Source: CAYFKJ01 sp964401845
Lineage (GTDB): Bacteria; Pseudomonadota; Alphaproteobacteria; UBA2966
DNA length: 23,586 bases
Reading direction: 5' to 3'
Assembly (NCBI GenBank): GCA_964401845.1
Contig: CAYOAD010000037.1
Span: 1-23,586 of the forward strand
Under the pieces are notes generated by a model. The model made no database searches, was not told where the DNA came from, and saw only the letters and a program-made list of their open reading frames with translations. A program made the translations under genes and the position numbers. Position 1 is the first letter of the stretch, and each line of letters starts with the position of its first letter. This document shows, in pieces, positions 1 through 7,756 of the stretch.

Positions 1-448
1 CCGCCTGTGTCATCGCCGCCATGGCATTTTCGATCCCCAACAGAGTATTGGCCGGTTCGGTATAAGCGGGATTTGTCGAGGATGGGGAGATCGCGATTAT
101 GCCGTTTTTCTCATAAATGTCGGAGGCGGCGATCGAGGTATCGGAACATAAATGTCCCATGACCATGGGCACCTTGAGTTCGACAAGTTCGTGCGCGATT
201 TTCTTGGCTTCGTCGGCATTGCAATTGTCGTCACGGACGATGTACCTGACGCTTTTGCCAAGCAAGCCGCCTTGTTCGTTTATCTGTTCGACGGCGCCGC
301 GCGTGCCCTGCTTGAATTCCTCCCCGATCTTGGAAAATGGACCAGCCATGCCGCCGACCACGGCGATGGTGACGTCGGCTTTGACGGCTGACGGCAGGAC
401 AAGACATCCCAGCAAGGCCCAGCATAGGAATTGACGATACATGAGCAT
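1..448 (-). CDS. LivK-like ABC transporter substrate-binding protein, partial (C-terminus outside window)
   Basis: The N-terminal 149 codons of a periplasmic ligand-binding protein run off the left edge of the window. The start at 448 reads MLMYRQF, with a GGAG eight bases upstream; an ATG at 442 is the alternative. Residues 1 to about 24 form a signal peptide ending in AVKA. The mature part begins DVTIAVVGGMAGPFSKIGEEF and has the family blocks QINEQGG (residues 56-62) and SPSSTNPAYTE, typical of branched-chain amino-acid-type receptors (Peripla_BP_6). After AYTEPANTLL the sequence continues GIENAMAAMTQA, where family members usually show an FRTCGRDDQQG-like block, so this copy may be divergent or internally deleted. 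It lies 17 bases after the SBP_bac_3 gene on the same strand. The ligand is unknown; an amine or amino acid is a guess from the neighbouring sox genes. Confidence 0.75.
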   Translation of the reverse strand, partial: MLMYRQFLCWALLGCLVLPSAVKADVTIAVVGGMAGPFSKIGEEFKQGTRGAVEQINEQGGLLGKSVRYIVRDDNCNADEAKKIAHELVELKVPMVMGHLCSDTSIAASDIYEKNGIIAISPSSTNPAYTEPANTLLGIENAMAAMTQA

Positions 449-465
449 TCGGCACACTCCCGGTT

Positions 466-1272
466 TTAGTTTTGATATTTGGCGATAATCTTGTCGATCG
501 TCCCCTCTGCCCTCAAATCATCAATGGCTTTCTGCAGGAATTCCAGGACGTTCGTGTCCGTATCCCGGTGAAAGGCATACCCCAGCTGGCCGTTCTTCAG
601 GACGATGAGCTCCTCGTAATCCGACGCCTTGCCCCCCGTGTTTTTGACGGCATGGTTGAACACGTCCGTGGCATAGGCGACGGCATCGACGCGTCCGGCG
701 CCAAGCAGGTAAAGCAGTTGCTTGATCGAGTTCTTGCGCCTGATCGCCTCGGCGCTAACGGCAAACTTTCGGATGAGTTGATCGCCGATGTCGTCCCGCA
801 CGACACCGATCCTTAGCTCGCTCAATTCGGCCGGGGTGCGGGCTGAAATGGAGTTTTTCTTCGGCGCGATGATGGAGACATTGACCGGAACGGAGGGCCC
901 GACGAAGTGCATGACCTTTTGGCGCTCCGGCGTGTAAGTCATGCTGAACAGTGCCGTACCCGGTTTTTTCTGGATGAATTTGTAGCTTCGGTTCCAGGGC
1001 GCGATTCTGATGTCCGCTTCAGCGACGCCGACGCCGATCTCCCTGAATGCAGCCATCAGGATCTCCACCGCCATACCGGTGGGCAAACCGTCCTCGCCCT
1101 CGAAATTGTAGGGTGGGTATTCCTCGGTATACCAGTTCATGGCTTCGAGAATTCTGGCGGCTTTTTGCTGGCTGAGGGCATGCGCAAGGGAGGATGACAG
1201 CACCGCCGCGGCAATGACCACCGCAGCTACGGCGCTAATCCAACACCCCTTAAGTTGAATTTCAATTTTCAC
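466..1272 (-). CDS. Extracellular solute-binding protein, SBP_bac_3 family
   Basis: A 268-residue periplasmic receptor of the polar amino-acid/SBP_bac_3 type (PF00497). I chose the GTG at 1272 because it follows a G-rich ribosome-binding stretch and opens directly onto a signal peptide (KIEIQLKGCW, a hydrophobic run, cleavage near AHA at about residue 32); the reading frame stays open further upstream but has no plausible leader there. Family features in order: MNWYTEEYPPYNF (residues 45-57), GLPTGMAVEIL, a hinge around MTYTPERQKVMHFVGP, a second lobe starting RIGVVRDDIGDQLI, and a C-terminal AIDDLRAEGTIDKIIAKY helix typical of these proteins. It is transcribed away from soxB and is followed after 17 bases by a second binding protein of a different family. 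No permease or ATPase is in view. The ligand cannot be read from sequence. Confidence 0.8.
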   Translation of the reverse strand: MKIEIQLKGCWISAVAAVVIAAAVLSSSLAHALSQQKAARILEAMNWYTEEYPPYNFEGEDGLPTGMAVEILMAAFREIGVGVAEADIRIAPWNRSYKFIQKKPGTALFSMTYTPERQKVMHFVGPSVPVNVSIIAPKKNSISARTPAELSELRIGVVRDDIGDQLIRKFAVSAEAIRRKNSIKQLLYLLGAGRVDAVAYATDVFNHAVKNTGGKASDYEELIVLKNGQLGYAFHRDTDTNVLEFLQKAIDDLRAEGTIDKIIAKYQN

Positions 1273-1448
1273 GGTTCCCGCCCCCGGAGGAAATCCGACC
1301 AGAAGAAAAAGGGTAGCGTCTTTTCTGTCCAATCTGAACAATATTCTCCTTCCGGTACAATTTTCCAAAACTTCGGAATGGGGATGACTTCCACGGCAAT
1401 CCGGATAATCTCTAGACATTCGATATCCAAGGGGGATTTACGGTAGAA

Positions 1449-2717
1449 ATGGCCCGTTACTCGGCTTGGCGTGTATTTTGGAACGGGTTGACCGATCAGC
1501 GGGGATGGAATCGCGTCTGGCGGGACCCGGAACCAAAAAAAGCGTACGACATCGTCATCGTCGGCGGCGGGTTGCATGGGCTCGCCACCGCTTATTACCT
1601 GGCGAAAAATCATGGTTTGAAAAATATCGCCGTCCTTGAAAAAGGCTGGATCGGCGGGGGTAACGCCGGGCGCAACACCACCATCGTGCGCTCCAATTAC
1701 ATGCTGCCGGGCAATCGGGAGTTCTACGAACATTCCCTGAAGCTGTGGGAGAACCTCAGCCACGATCTCAATTACAACGTTATGTTCAGCCAGCGTTCGC
1801 ACGTCACGTTGCTGCACAGTCCGGCGGCCCGCGATGCCGCCGCCCGGCGCTACAACACCATGCGTTTGACTGGTTCGGATGGCGAACTTTGGGACCTGGA
1901 GACCCTCCGGCGCACTATCCCACACTTGAATTATGGTGCCGACGCCCGCTTCCCGATTATCGGCGCGGCCGTGCAAAAACGCGCCGGCACCGCTCGCCAT
2001 GACGCGGTGGCTTGGGGCTATGCACGGGCGGCCGACCGGCTTGGCGTCGACATCATTCAAAACTGCGAGGTCAAGGGATTCCGGCGCGCGGGCGGCAGGA
2101 TCGAGACCGTCGAAACCACGCGCGGCGATATTCGCCCCGGCAAAATCGGATTCGCCGTCGCCGGCCACACCTCACGCGTCTGGCAGATGGCGGGACTGGG
2201 CAAACTGCCCATCGAATCCCACAAGCTGCAAGCGTTCGTTTCCGAACCACTTAAACCGTTGTTGGATCAGGTCGTCGTCTTCGGGGTCGGTGGGGCGCAT
2301 TTCTACATCTCGCAATCGGACAAGGGTGGCATGGTCTTCGGCGGCGATCTCGACTGGTACAAGTCCTACGCCCAGCGCGGGAACCTGCCGTTGGTCCAGG
2401 ATGTGGCGGAGTGCGCCATTTCCATCCTGCCCTGCCTCGGCCGCGTTCGGCTCCTGCGGCACTGGTCGGGCGTCATGGACATGTCGATGGATGGCACTTT
2501 CTTCATCTGCAAGACGCCGCTGGACAATCTCTACCTGAACGCGGGTTGGAACTACGGCGGATTTAAAGCCAGTCCGGCGTCCGGCTGGTATTTCGCCGAC
2601 CTGATCGCCAACGACCGCCCCCGGGACATTATCGCCAATCACGACCTCAAGCGGTTCGAACGCGGCGTCAACCTGGACGAACGCGGCGCCGGCCCCGACC
2701 CGAAGCTGCACGGCTGA
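1449..2717 (+). CDS. soxB: Sarcosine oxidase beta subunit (heterotetrameric)
   Basis: A 422-residue catalytic subunit of heterotetrameric sarcosine oxidase, which demethylates sarcosine to glycine, passing electrons to oxygen and the methyl carbon to tetrahydrofolate. The dinucleotide-binding motif VIVGGGLHGLATAYYLA (about residues 36-52) and the strongly conserved VLEKGWIGGGNAGRNTT and RSNY blocks identify the family. His184 in TARHDAVAWG matches the histidine to which FMN is covalently attached in characterised enzymes (alignment by eye). The C-terminal NLYLNAGWNYGGFKASPASG is also typical. Length is normal (family about 415). The start MARYSAWRVFW matches the usual SoxB N-terminus, although the ribosome-binding site is poor (GGGGGA lies unusually far upstream). 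It is the first gene of soxBDAG, with soxD 13 bases downstream. Confidence 0.96.
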   Translation: MARYSAWRVFWNGLTDQRGWNRVWRDPEPKKAYDIVIVGGGLHGLATAYYLAKNHGLKNIAVLEKGWIGGGNAGRNTTIVRSNYMLPGNREFYEHSLKLWENLSHDLNYNVMFSQRSHVTLLHSPAARDAAARRYNTMRLTGSDGELWDLETLRRTIPHLNYGADARFPIIGAAVQKRAGTARHDAVAWGYARAADRLGVDIIQNCEVKGFRRAGGRIETVETTRGDIRPGKIGFAVAGHTSRVWQMAGLGKLPIESHKLQAFVSEPLKPLLDQVVVFGVGGAHFYISQSDKGGMVFGGDLDWYKSYAQRGNLPLVQDVAECAISILPCLGRVRLLRHWSGVMDMSMDGTFFICKTPLDNLYLNAGWNYGGFKASPASGWYFADLIANDRPRDIIANHDLKRFERGVNLDERGAGPDPKLHG

Positions 2718-2730
2718 GGACGAGGCCAAG

Positions 2731-3000
2731 ATGATCCGCATCCCCTGCCCCTTCTGCGGTGAACGCGATCACGCCGAATTCACCTACGGCGGCGACGCAG
2801 CAATCGATTATCCGCCCCTGGACGGCCCGGCGGAGGACTGGTTGGAAGCCGTCTTCCAGCGCGAGAACATCCGCGGCGTCCAGCAGGAAACCTGGCACCA
2901 CGTTCACGGCTGCCGGCAGTGGCTGGTGGTTGAGCGCGACACCATGACCCACGAGATCGGAGACGTCCGCCTGGCCCGTCCTGTCGGGGACGGCACATGA
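2731..3000 (+). CDS. soxD: Sarcosine oxidase delta subunit
   Basis: An 89-residue small zinc-binding subunit of heterotetrameric sarcosine oxidase. The zinc site is visible: C6 and C9 in IPCPFCGERD, then HVHGC with H59 and C61; known SoxD proteins use two N-terminal cysteines plus a histidine and a cysteine here. GVQQETWHHVHGC and RDTMTHEIG are family-typical. The stop overlaps the start of soxA by four bases (ATGA at 2997), which indicates translational coupling. Length is normal. Confidence 0.95.
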   Translation: MIRIPCPFCGERDHAEFTYGGDAAIDYPPLDGPAEDWLEAVFQRENIRGVQQETWHHVHGCRQWLVVERDTMTHEIGDVRLARPVGDGT

Positions 3001-4343
3001 CTGCGCGGCGTCTGCCCAAAGGCGGTCGGATCGATCGCAGCCGGGATCTATCGTTCACCTGGGACGGTAGGCCGCTTCGTGGGCATCCGGGCGACAGCCT
3101 GGCCGCCGCATTGATGGCTGGCGGCGAACGCATTGTGGGGCGCAGTTTCAAGTACCACCGTCCGCGCGGTATCATGTCGGCCGGCGTGGAGGAATCCGGC
3201 GCGTTGGTGACCGTCGGCAGCGGCGACAGGCGTGATCCCAACGTCCGGGCAACCACCCAGGAACTGTTCGAGGGATTGAGCGCCCAGGGCCAAAACGCCT
3301 GGCCGAACGTGCGCTTCGACATGGGCGCCGCGGCCGGCCTGTTCAGCCGATTCCTGCCTTCCGGATTCTATTACAAGACATTCATGGGCCTGCCGCCTTT
3401 CGAATGGGGCAGCGGTACCGGCTATTGGATGGTTTACGAGAAGCTGATCCGTAAGGCGGCCGGCATGGGTGAAGCGTCGCGCGCGCCGGACCCCGACGAC
3501 TACGAACATGCCCACGCCCACTGCGACGTGCTGGTGGTTGGCGCCGGCCCGGCGGGTCTCAACGCGGCACGGGCCGCCGCCGGATCCGGCCAGGATGTCG
3601 TTCTGGTCGAACAGGACTGGGAACTGGGCGGCGACTACCTCAATCGCGGCGATGAAAAGACAGCAGCAACGAGGGCGGACTTAGTTGCTGCGGTCGAGGC
3701 GGCAGGCGTGCGTACGATGACCCGCACCACCGCCTTCGGACTTTACGACGGCGGCGCCGCGGGCCTGCTGGAGCGCGTCACGGATCACCTCGGGGAGCCA
3801 CCGCAGTCATTACCGCGCCAGCGTTTCTGGACGGTCCGGGCCAAGCGCATCATCCTGGCCACGGGTGCGCTGGAGCGGCCCCTGGCCTTCGGCAACAACG
3901 ATCGGCCCGGCGTGATGAGCGCAGCCGCGGCCCGAACCTACCTCAACCGCTACGCCGTCCTGCCGGGAGAGCGCATCGTCGTCGCCAGCAACAACGATTC
4001 CGCCTATGCGACGGCGTCGGAACTGGCCGGTGCGGGTGCCGAGGTCACGCTCCTCGATGCGCGCACCGACATTTCGGACGAGCGCCGGGAACAGGCATCA
4101 AGCGGCGCTGTCGACCTGGTGACCGGTACCGCTCCCCTCAACGCGCTCGGCGCCAGGGGTCTGCGCGGCCTGGAATGCGCCGTCGCCGATGGAGCGGGAT
4201 GGCGTCCGGGGCCGACCAGGGATTGCGACTTATTGCTCGTCTCCGGCGGCTGGTCGCCCGTCGTCAGCCTGCTCTCCCATCGCGGCGTCAAACCGGTGTG
4301 GGACGCCGAAACCGCCTGCTTCCTGCCGGGCGCCACCAGTTAG
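2997..4343 (+). CDS. soxA: Sarcosine oxidase alpha subunit, N-terminal part (ends at in-frame TAG)
   Basis: The first 448 residues of SoxA, the roughly 990-residue alpha subunit that carries the NAD site and the folate-dependent domain. Visible in order: an N-terminal ferredoxin-like fold region with the SFKYHRPRG block (about residues 50-58), the conserved GFYYKTFMG segment, a dinucleotide motif VLVVGAGPAGLNAA near residue 178, GALERPLAFGNNDRPGVM, and a second nucleotide-binding region VVASNNDSAYATASEL near residue 325. Translation ends at TAG 4341-4343, inside the segment that normally runs PGxxxxxVQxxGAAxG. The downstream part continues in the same frame, so one codon separates this from a complete gene. 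Alone, this fragment lacks the end of the flavoprotein-like domain and the whole aminomethyltransferase domain, so it is unlikely to work as a normal subunit. It overlaps soxD by four bases. Confidence 0.85.
   Translation: MTARRLPKGGRIDRSRDLSFTWDGRPLRGHPGDSLAAALMAGGERIVGRSFKYHRPRGIMSAGVEESGALVTVGSGDRRDPNVRATTQELFEGLSAQGQNAWPNVRFDMGAAAGLFSRFLPSGFYYKTFMGLPPFEWGSGTGYWMVYEKLIRKAAGMGEASRAPDPDDYEHAHAHCDVLVVGAGPAGLNAARAAAGSGQDVVLVEQDWELGGDYLNRGDEKTAATRADLVAAVEAAGVRTMTRTTAFGLYDGGAAGLLERVTDHLGEPPQSLPRQRFWTVRAKRIILATGALERPLAFGNNDRPGVMSAAAARTYLNRYAVLPGERIVVASNNDSAYATASELAGAGAEVTLLDARTDISDERREQASSGAVDLVTGTAPLNALGARGLRGLECAVADGAGWRPGPTRDCDLLLVSGGWSPVVSLLSHRGVKPVWDAETACFLPGATS
4341..4343 (+). other. soxA: In-frame amber codon interrupting soxA
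   Basis: TAG at codon 449 of an otherwise uninterrupted 992-codon frame (2997-5972). Upstream reads LPGATS and downstream AVQTVGAAAG; a C-to-T change from CAG (Gln) would produce it. At least six other genes in the window (soxG, the neuA-like gene, both GT-like genes, marR, the WD40 gene) use TAG as their normal stop, which argues against genome-wide reassignment of amber. Confidence 0.9.
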
Positions 4344-4355
4344 GCCGTCCAGACC

Positions 4356-5972
4356 GTGGGGGCGGCTGCGGGTCTTTGGCGGACCGCGGATTGCGAAGCT
4401 TCGGGAGAGGCGGCGGGCCGGGCGGTGAGTGGTTCGTTGCCGGCATCCAAGCCTGAAAACGGCGGCTGGGTGGCGGCTATTCGGCCGCTTTACGAAATCA
4501 AGCCGGCCAGACGAAAGCTGAAAAGCTTCGTCGATCCCCAGCATGACGTGACGGCGGATGACGTGCGGCTGGCCCATCGCGAGGGCTTCGTTTCGGTCGA
4601 ACACCTCAAGCGCTATACCACGCTCGGCATGGCCACCGACCAGGGCAAGATGGGCAACATCATCGGCCTGGCCCTGATGGCGGAGGCATTGGGCAAGGAT
4701 ATCCCCGAGGTCGGCGCCACGACCTTCCGCCCACCCTACACGCCGGTGAGCCTCGGCGCGCTGAGCGGCCGTGCCGTGGCGGGCCACTTCAAACCGCTGC
4801 GCCGAACGCCGATACACGACTGGAGCCTCGCCCACGGCGCCACCATGACGGAAGCAGGTTTGTGGCAGCGACCCTGGTATTTCGCGCAAACGGGCGAGGA
4901 TTTGAGCGGCGCCTACGTGCGCGAAGCGACCACGACGCGCAGCACCGTCGGCCTGTGTGACGTCACCTCGCTGGGCAAGATCGCCGTGCAAGGGCCCGAC
5001 GCCACGGAATTCCTCAACCGTATCTACACCAACCCCTTCGCCAAGCTGCCCATCGGCAAGGCGCGCTACGGCATCATGCTGCGCGACGACGGCATCGTCA
5101 TGGACGACGGCACGACCTGGCGACTGGGCCCGGATGATTATTTCATGACCACGACGACGGCCCATGCCGGCCCCGTGATGGCCTGGCTGGAGGAATTGCT
5201 GCAAACCCGCTGGAGCGATCTCAAAGTCCATGTCACCTCGGTCAGCGATCAATGGGCGGGGTGCGCCGTGGCAGGGCCGCAATCGCGCGAAACCTTAATT
5301 GCCTGTGTAGAGGCCCCGAATACCGTGAGCAACGACGCTCTGCCCTTCATGGGAGTGATCGAGACGACGCTTTCCGGCGGCATCCCCTGCCGCATCGCGC
5401 GCATCAGTTTTTCCGGCGAAATGGCCTTTGAGGTTTACGTTCCGTCCGACTACGGCCCGGCTATGACGGACTTGCTGTGGAGCGCTGCTGAACCATTGGG
5501 CGGTTGCCTCTACGGGCTTGAGGCGCTAGGCACAATGCGCATCGAAAAAGGCCACGTGACCGGCGCCGAGCTTGACGGACGGGTGACAATCGAAGACGCC
5601 GGCCTCGGTAAAATGGCCTCCTCCAAGAAAGCCTACATCGGAGACGCCTTGCGCAAGCGGCCGGCGCTGAGCGATGGAAACCGCCCCCGCCTCGTCGGTA
5701 TCTACCCGAAGGACCGCACCGGGACTTTCAACGCGGGCGCCCTGCTGTTTTCGGCGGATAACGTCGCGGGGCACGGCGAGGGCTGGATCACCGGCGTCAC
5801 CCAGTCGCCGGCGCTGGGCCACTGGATCGGCATCGGCTTTATCACGGGCGGTCACGAAGCCTGGCAAGGCAAATCCGCCATCGCCGCCGACCCGGTGCGC
5901 CAGGCCGATGTCGAGGTCGAGATCGTATCGCCCCACATGTACGACCCCACCGGGGAGCGCATGCATGGTTGA
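4356..5972 (+). CDS. soxA: Sarcosine oxidase alpha subunit, C-terminal part (aminomethyltransferase domain)
   Basis: The remainder of soxA in the same frame as the N-terminal part. A GTG at 4356 could give 538 residues if translation restarts, but no clear ribosome-binding site precedes it, and in a normal protein this valine lies inside the VQTVGAAAG segment. The fragment finishes the flavoprotein domain (HLKRYTTLGMATDQGK and GxTTFRPPYTPV are family hallmarks) and then carries a GcvT-like domain, from about IHDWSLAHGATMTEAG to the end, that uses tetrahydrofolate to take up the sarcosine methyl carbon. Conserved GcvT features include VGLCDVTSLGKIAVQGPDA and SFSGEMAFEVYVP. No other frameshift or stop is seen across 1.6 kb, so damage, if real, is recent. 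It overlaps soxG by eight bases. Confidence 0.8.
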   Translation: MGAAAGLWRTADCEASGEAAGRAVSGSLPASKPENGGWVAAIRPLYEIKPARRKLKSFVDPQHDVTADDVRLAHREGFVSVEHLKRYTTLGMATDQGKMGNIIGLALMAEALGKDIPEVGATTFRPPYTPVSLGALSGRAVAGHFKPLRRTPIHDWSLAHGATMTEAGLWQRPWYFAQTGEDLSGAYVREATTTRSTVGLCDVTSLGKIAVQGPDATEFLNRIYTNPFAKLPIGKARYGIMLRDDGIVMDDGTTWRLGPDDYFMTTTTAHAGPVMAWLEELLQTRWSDLKVHVTSVSDQWAGCAVAGPQSRETLIACVEAPNTVSNDALPFMGVIETTLSGGIPCRIARISFSGEMAFEVYVPSDYGPAMTDLLWSAAEPLGGCLYGLEALGTMRIEKGHVTGAELDGRVTIEDAGLGKMASSKKAYIGDALRKRPALSDGNRPRLVGIYPKDRTGTFNAGALLFSADNVAGHGEGWITGVTQSPALGHWIGIGFITGGHEAWQGKSAIAADPVRQADVEVEIVSPHMYDPTGERMHG

Positions 5973-6486
5973 GCGTGCCTCAGCCCTGGATGGGCACTAC
6001 GAACCTGGATGCTTTGGCGCGGACGGCGACCCCGGCGTTAGCTTGAGCGAAGTGCGGGATTTGACGCTGTGGCAGGTCGCCGCCTGGCCGGACAGCTTAG
6101 CCGCGGTCTCCGAAAAAGCGGGGGCTGCAGCTGGAACGAACGGAACGCTGCTGCTCATCGAACCTTTGAAGTGGTGGCTGGTCGGCGCGCAAGCGCCCGA
6201 ACTTCAGGCGGATCAGGGCGCCATACTCGACCTCTCCCATTCACGCACGCACGTGAAAGTCTCCGGGCCCGATGCGACGACTTTGTTGAATCGCCATCTG
6301 CCGCTGGATTTCCGCGAAGCGTCGTTCCCCGTCGGGTCCGTCGCCTCAACCGCCTTTCACCACGTCGGCGTCACCCTGTGGCGCTCCGAGGAAGGTTACG
6401 AGTTACTGCTGCCGCGCGGCTTCGCCCTGTCACTTTGGCAAATGCTGCTGGAAAGCGCCGCGCAATTCGGTTGCGAGGTCAAGTAG
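5965..6486 (+). CDS. soxG: Sarcosine oxidase gamma subunit
   Basis: A 173-residue gamma subunit, the fourth gene of soxBDAG. ATG 5965 overlaps the end of soxA by eight bases and gives the family length; the frame stays open further upstream only as a shadow of soxA. LDLSHSRTHVKVSGPDA (residues 89-104 region), LPLDFREASFPVGSVAST and FHHVGVTLWR are typical of SoxG, which resembles the N-terminal part of GcvT and packs against the alpha subunit. The gene ends only three bases from the convergent sqdB-like gene, and no terminator hairpin is evident between them. Confidence 0.93.
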   Translation: MVERASALDGHYEPGCFGADGDPGVSLSEVRDLTLWQVAAWPDSLAAVSEKAGAAAGTNGTLLLIEPLKWWLVGAQAPELQADQGAILDLSHSRTHVKVSGPDATTLLNRHLPLDFREASFPVGSVASTAFHHVGVTLWRSEEGYELLLPRGFALSLWQMLLESAAQFGCEVK

Positions 6487-6489
6487 GTC

Positions 6490-7659
6490 TTAGCTCGGCT
6501 GCTTCTCGCCGCCGATCCACCGGATGCGGGGCATGATGGTGCCCGAATTGACGGTATCCCGGTTGGCCAGGGCCGCCTGCAGCATGGAATCGAGCACCTC
6601 GTCGTTCAACAGATTGGGTTTTAGGCCCATGTCCTCGAACTTGGAATGCTTGGCGTTGTAGTAGTGCTCTTCCTGCTCGACGCGAGGATTTTCGACGTGC
6701 TGGATGTTGACCTCGAGGCCGGCGCGGGCGCCGGTCTTCTGCACCAATTCAGCCAGATCCATGACCGAAAACTGTTCCGTGAACTGGTTGAGCACGCGAA
6801 ATTCACCCGGCTCGGCCGGGCTGCGGGTAGCCAGTTCGACGCAGGCCAATGTATCGCGGATATTGAGGAAACCGCGGGTCTGTTGACCCGTGCCGTAAAC
6901 CGTTAGGTCGATGCCGCTGGCCGCCTGGACGATGAAACGGTTGAGCACGGTGCCGAATACGTCGTCGTAATGGAACGAGGTGCGTAAGCCCGGATCCAGC
7001 TTGGTCTGCTCGGTATCGATGCCGTAGACCACCCCCTGATTGAGATCGGTTGCGCGCAAGCCCCAGACCCGGCAGGCGAAATAGATGTTGTTGGAATCGT
7101 GCACCTTCGAGAGGTGATAGAAGCTGTGCGGCTTCTTCGGGTAGAGCACCGTGTCGGAGCGACCGTTGTGGGTGATATCGAGGTAGCCTTCCTCGATATC
7201 GATGTTGGGCGTACCGTATTCGCCCATCGTACCGAGCTTCACGAGATGGGCGTCCGGGCAGTGGCGCTGCATGGCGAACAATAGATTGAGGTTGCCGACG
7301 ACGTTGTTCTGCTGTGTGTAGACGGCCGCCGTGCGTCCGCGCATCGAATAGGGCGCCGAGGGCTGCTCGGCATAGTGCACGATCACGTCCGGCTGGACCT
7401 CGCGCAGAAGGTTGTAGACGAAACGGTGATTGCAGAGATCTCCAATCCTGAGGTGGATGGATTTGCCGCTGACCTCCTGCCAGGTCTCGGCGCGGCGGTG
7501 CAGCGTCGGCACTTGGGCCAGGGGCTCGATGCCCTCCTCCAGTTCCCATTGGCGTTTGGCGAAATTGTCGACCGCCCAGACCTCGTCGCCAGCCGCCGAA
7601 AAATGCATCGCCGTGGGCCAGCCAAGATAGCCGTCGGCGCCCAGGATAATCACGCGCAT
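6490..7659 (-). CDS. NAD-dependent epimerase/dehydratase, UDP-sulfoquinovose synthase-like (SqdB/SQD1)
   Basis: A 389-residue extended short-chain dehydrogenase closely resembling plant and bacterial UDP-sulfoquinovose synthase, which makes UDP-sulfoquinovose from UDP-glucose and sulfite. The NAD motif is GADGYLGWPTA (residues 7-17). KLGTMGEYGTPNIDIEEG gives Thr144, and SFYHLSKVHDS gives Tyr181 and Lys185: the T/Y/K catalytic set at almost the same numbering as SQD1 (145/182/186 from memory). RATDLNQGVVYG, FRVLNQFTEQFSV and EEHYYNAKHSK are also SQD1-like. Oddity: position 100 is proline in EQPSAPYSM, where SQD1-type enzymes as I recall have arginine (EQRSAPYSM). The start is ATG 7659 with GGAGAG four bases upstream, not the in-frame GTG at 7671. 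It is the last gene of a six-gene sugar operon, 97 bases after the cytidylyltransferase. Use in a surface glycan rather than membrane sulfolipid is inferred from context. Confidence 0.85.
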   Translation of the reverse strand: MRVIILGADGYLGWPTAMHFSAAGDEVWAVDNFAKRQWELEEGIEPLAQVPTLHRRAETWQEVSGKSIHLRIGDLCNHRFVYNLLREVQPDVIVHYAEQPSAPYSMRGRTAAVYTQQNNVVGNLNLLFAMQRHCPDAHLVKLGTMGEYGTPNIDIEEGYLDITHNGRSDTVLYPKKPHSFYHLSKVHDSNNIYFACRVWGLRATDLNQGVVYGIDTEQTKLDPGLRTSFHYDDVFGTVLNRFIVQAASGIDLTVYGTGQQTRGFLNIRDTLACVELATRSPAEPGEFRVLNQFTEQFSVMDLAELVQKTGARAGLEVNIQHVENPRVEQEEHYYNAKHSKFEDMGLKPNLLNDEVLDSMLQAALANRDTVNSGTIMPRIRWIGGEKQPS

Positions 7660-7663
7660 TGAA

Positions 7664-7669
7664 CTCTCC
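7664..7669 (-). promoter_or_regulatory. Ribosome-binding site that fixes the sqdB-like start
   Basis: GGAGAG on the minus strand, four bases before ATG 7659. This supports that ATG over the upstream in-frame GTG at 7671, which would itself overlap the site. Confidence 0.7.
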
Positions 7670-7756
7670 ACCTATTCATCAAATACCAACTCGGCGAACG
7701 GCTGCCGCCGGGAATACGGGCCTTTGTCTCCCCGATTCGGCCCGTCGTTGCAAGCC

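Noticed and set aside
1273..1448. Promoters between the SBP_bac_3 gene and soxB
   Set aside because: A divergent promoter region is expected and TACAAT-like boxes occur, but no pairing with a convincing -35 at the right spacing was found, so no site is claimed.
1269..2168. 299-codon open frame on the minus strand
   Set aside because: Antisense to the start of soxB and continuing into the divergent intergenic region; no family features.
4341..4343. Pyrrolysine or general amber readthrough as explanation of the soxA stop
   Set aside because: TAG is the natural stop of at least six genes in this window, and SoxA enzymes need no pyrrolysine at this position. Kept only as a low-probability option.
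4230..5282. 350-codon open frame on the minus strand
   Set aside because: Antisense to soxA. It crosses the amber codon position, but the plus strand has conserved SoxA motifs on both sides, so it is not an alternative gene.
6484..6492. Shared terminator between soxG and the convergent sqdB-like gene
   Set aside because: Only three bases separate the stops, and no stable stem followed by a T-run was seen on either strand; likewise for marR and the WD40 gene at 17063-17064.
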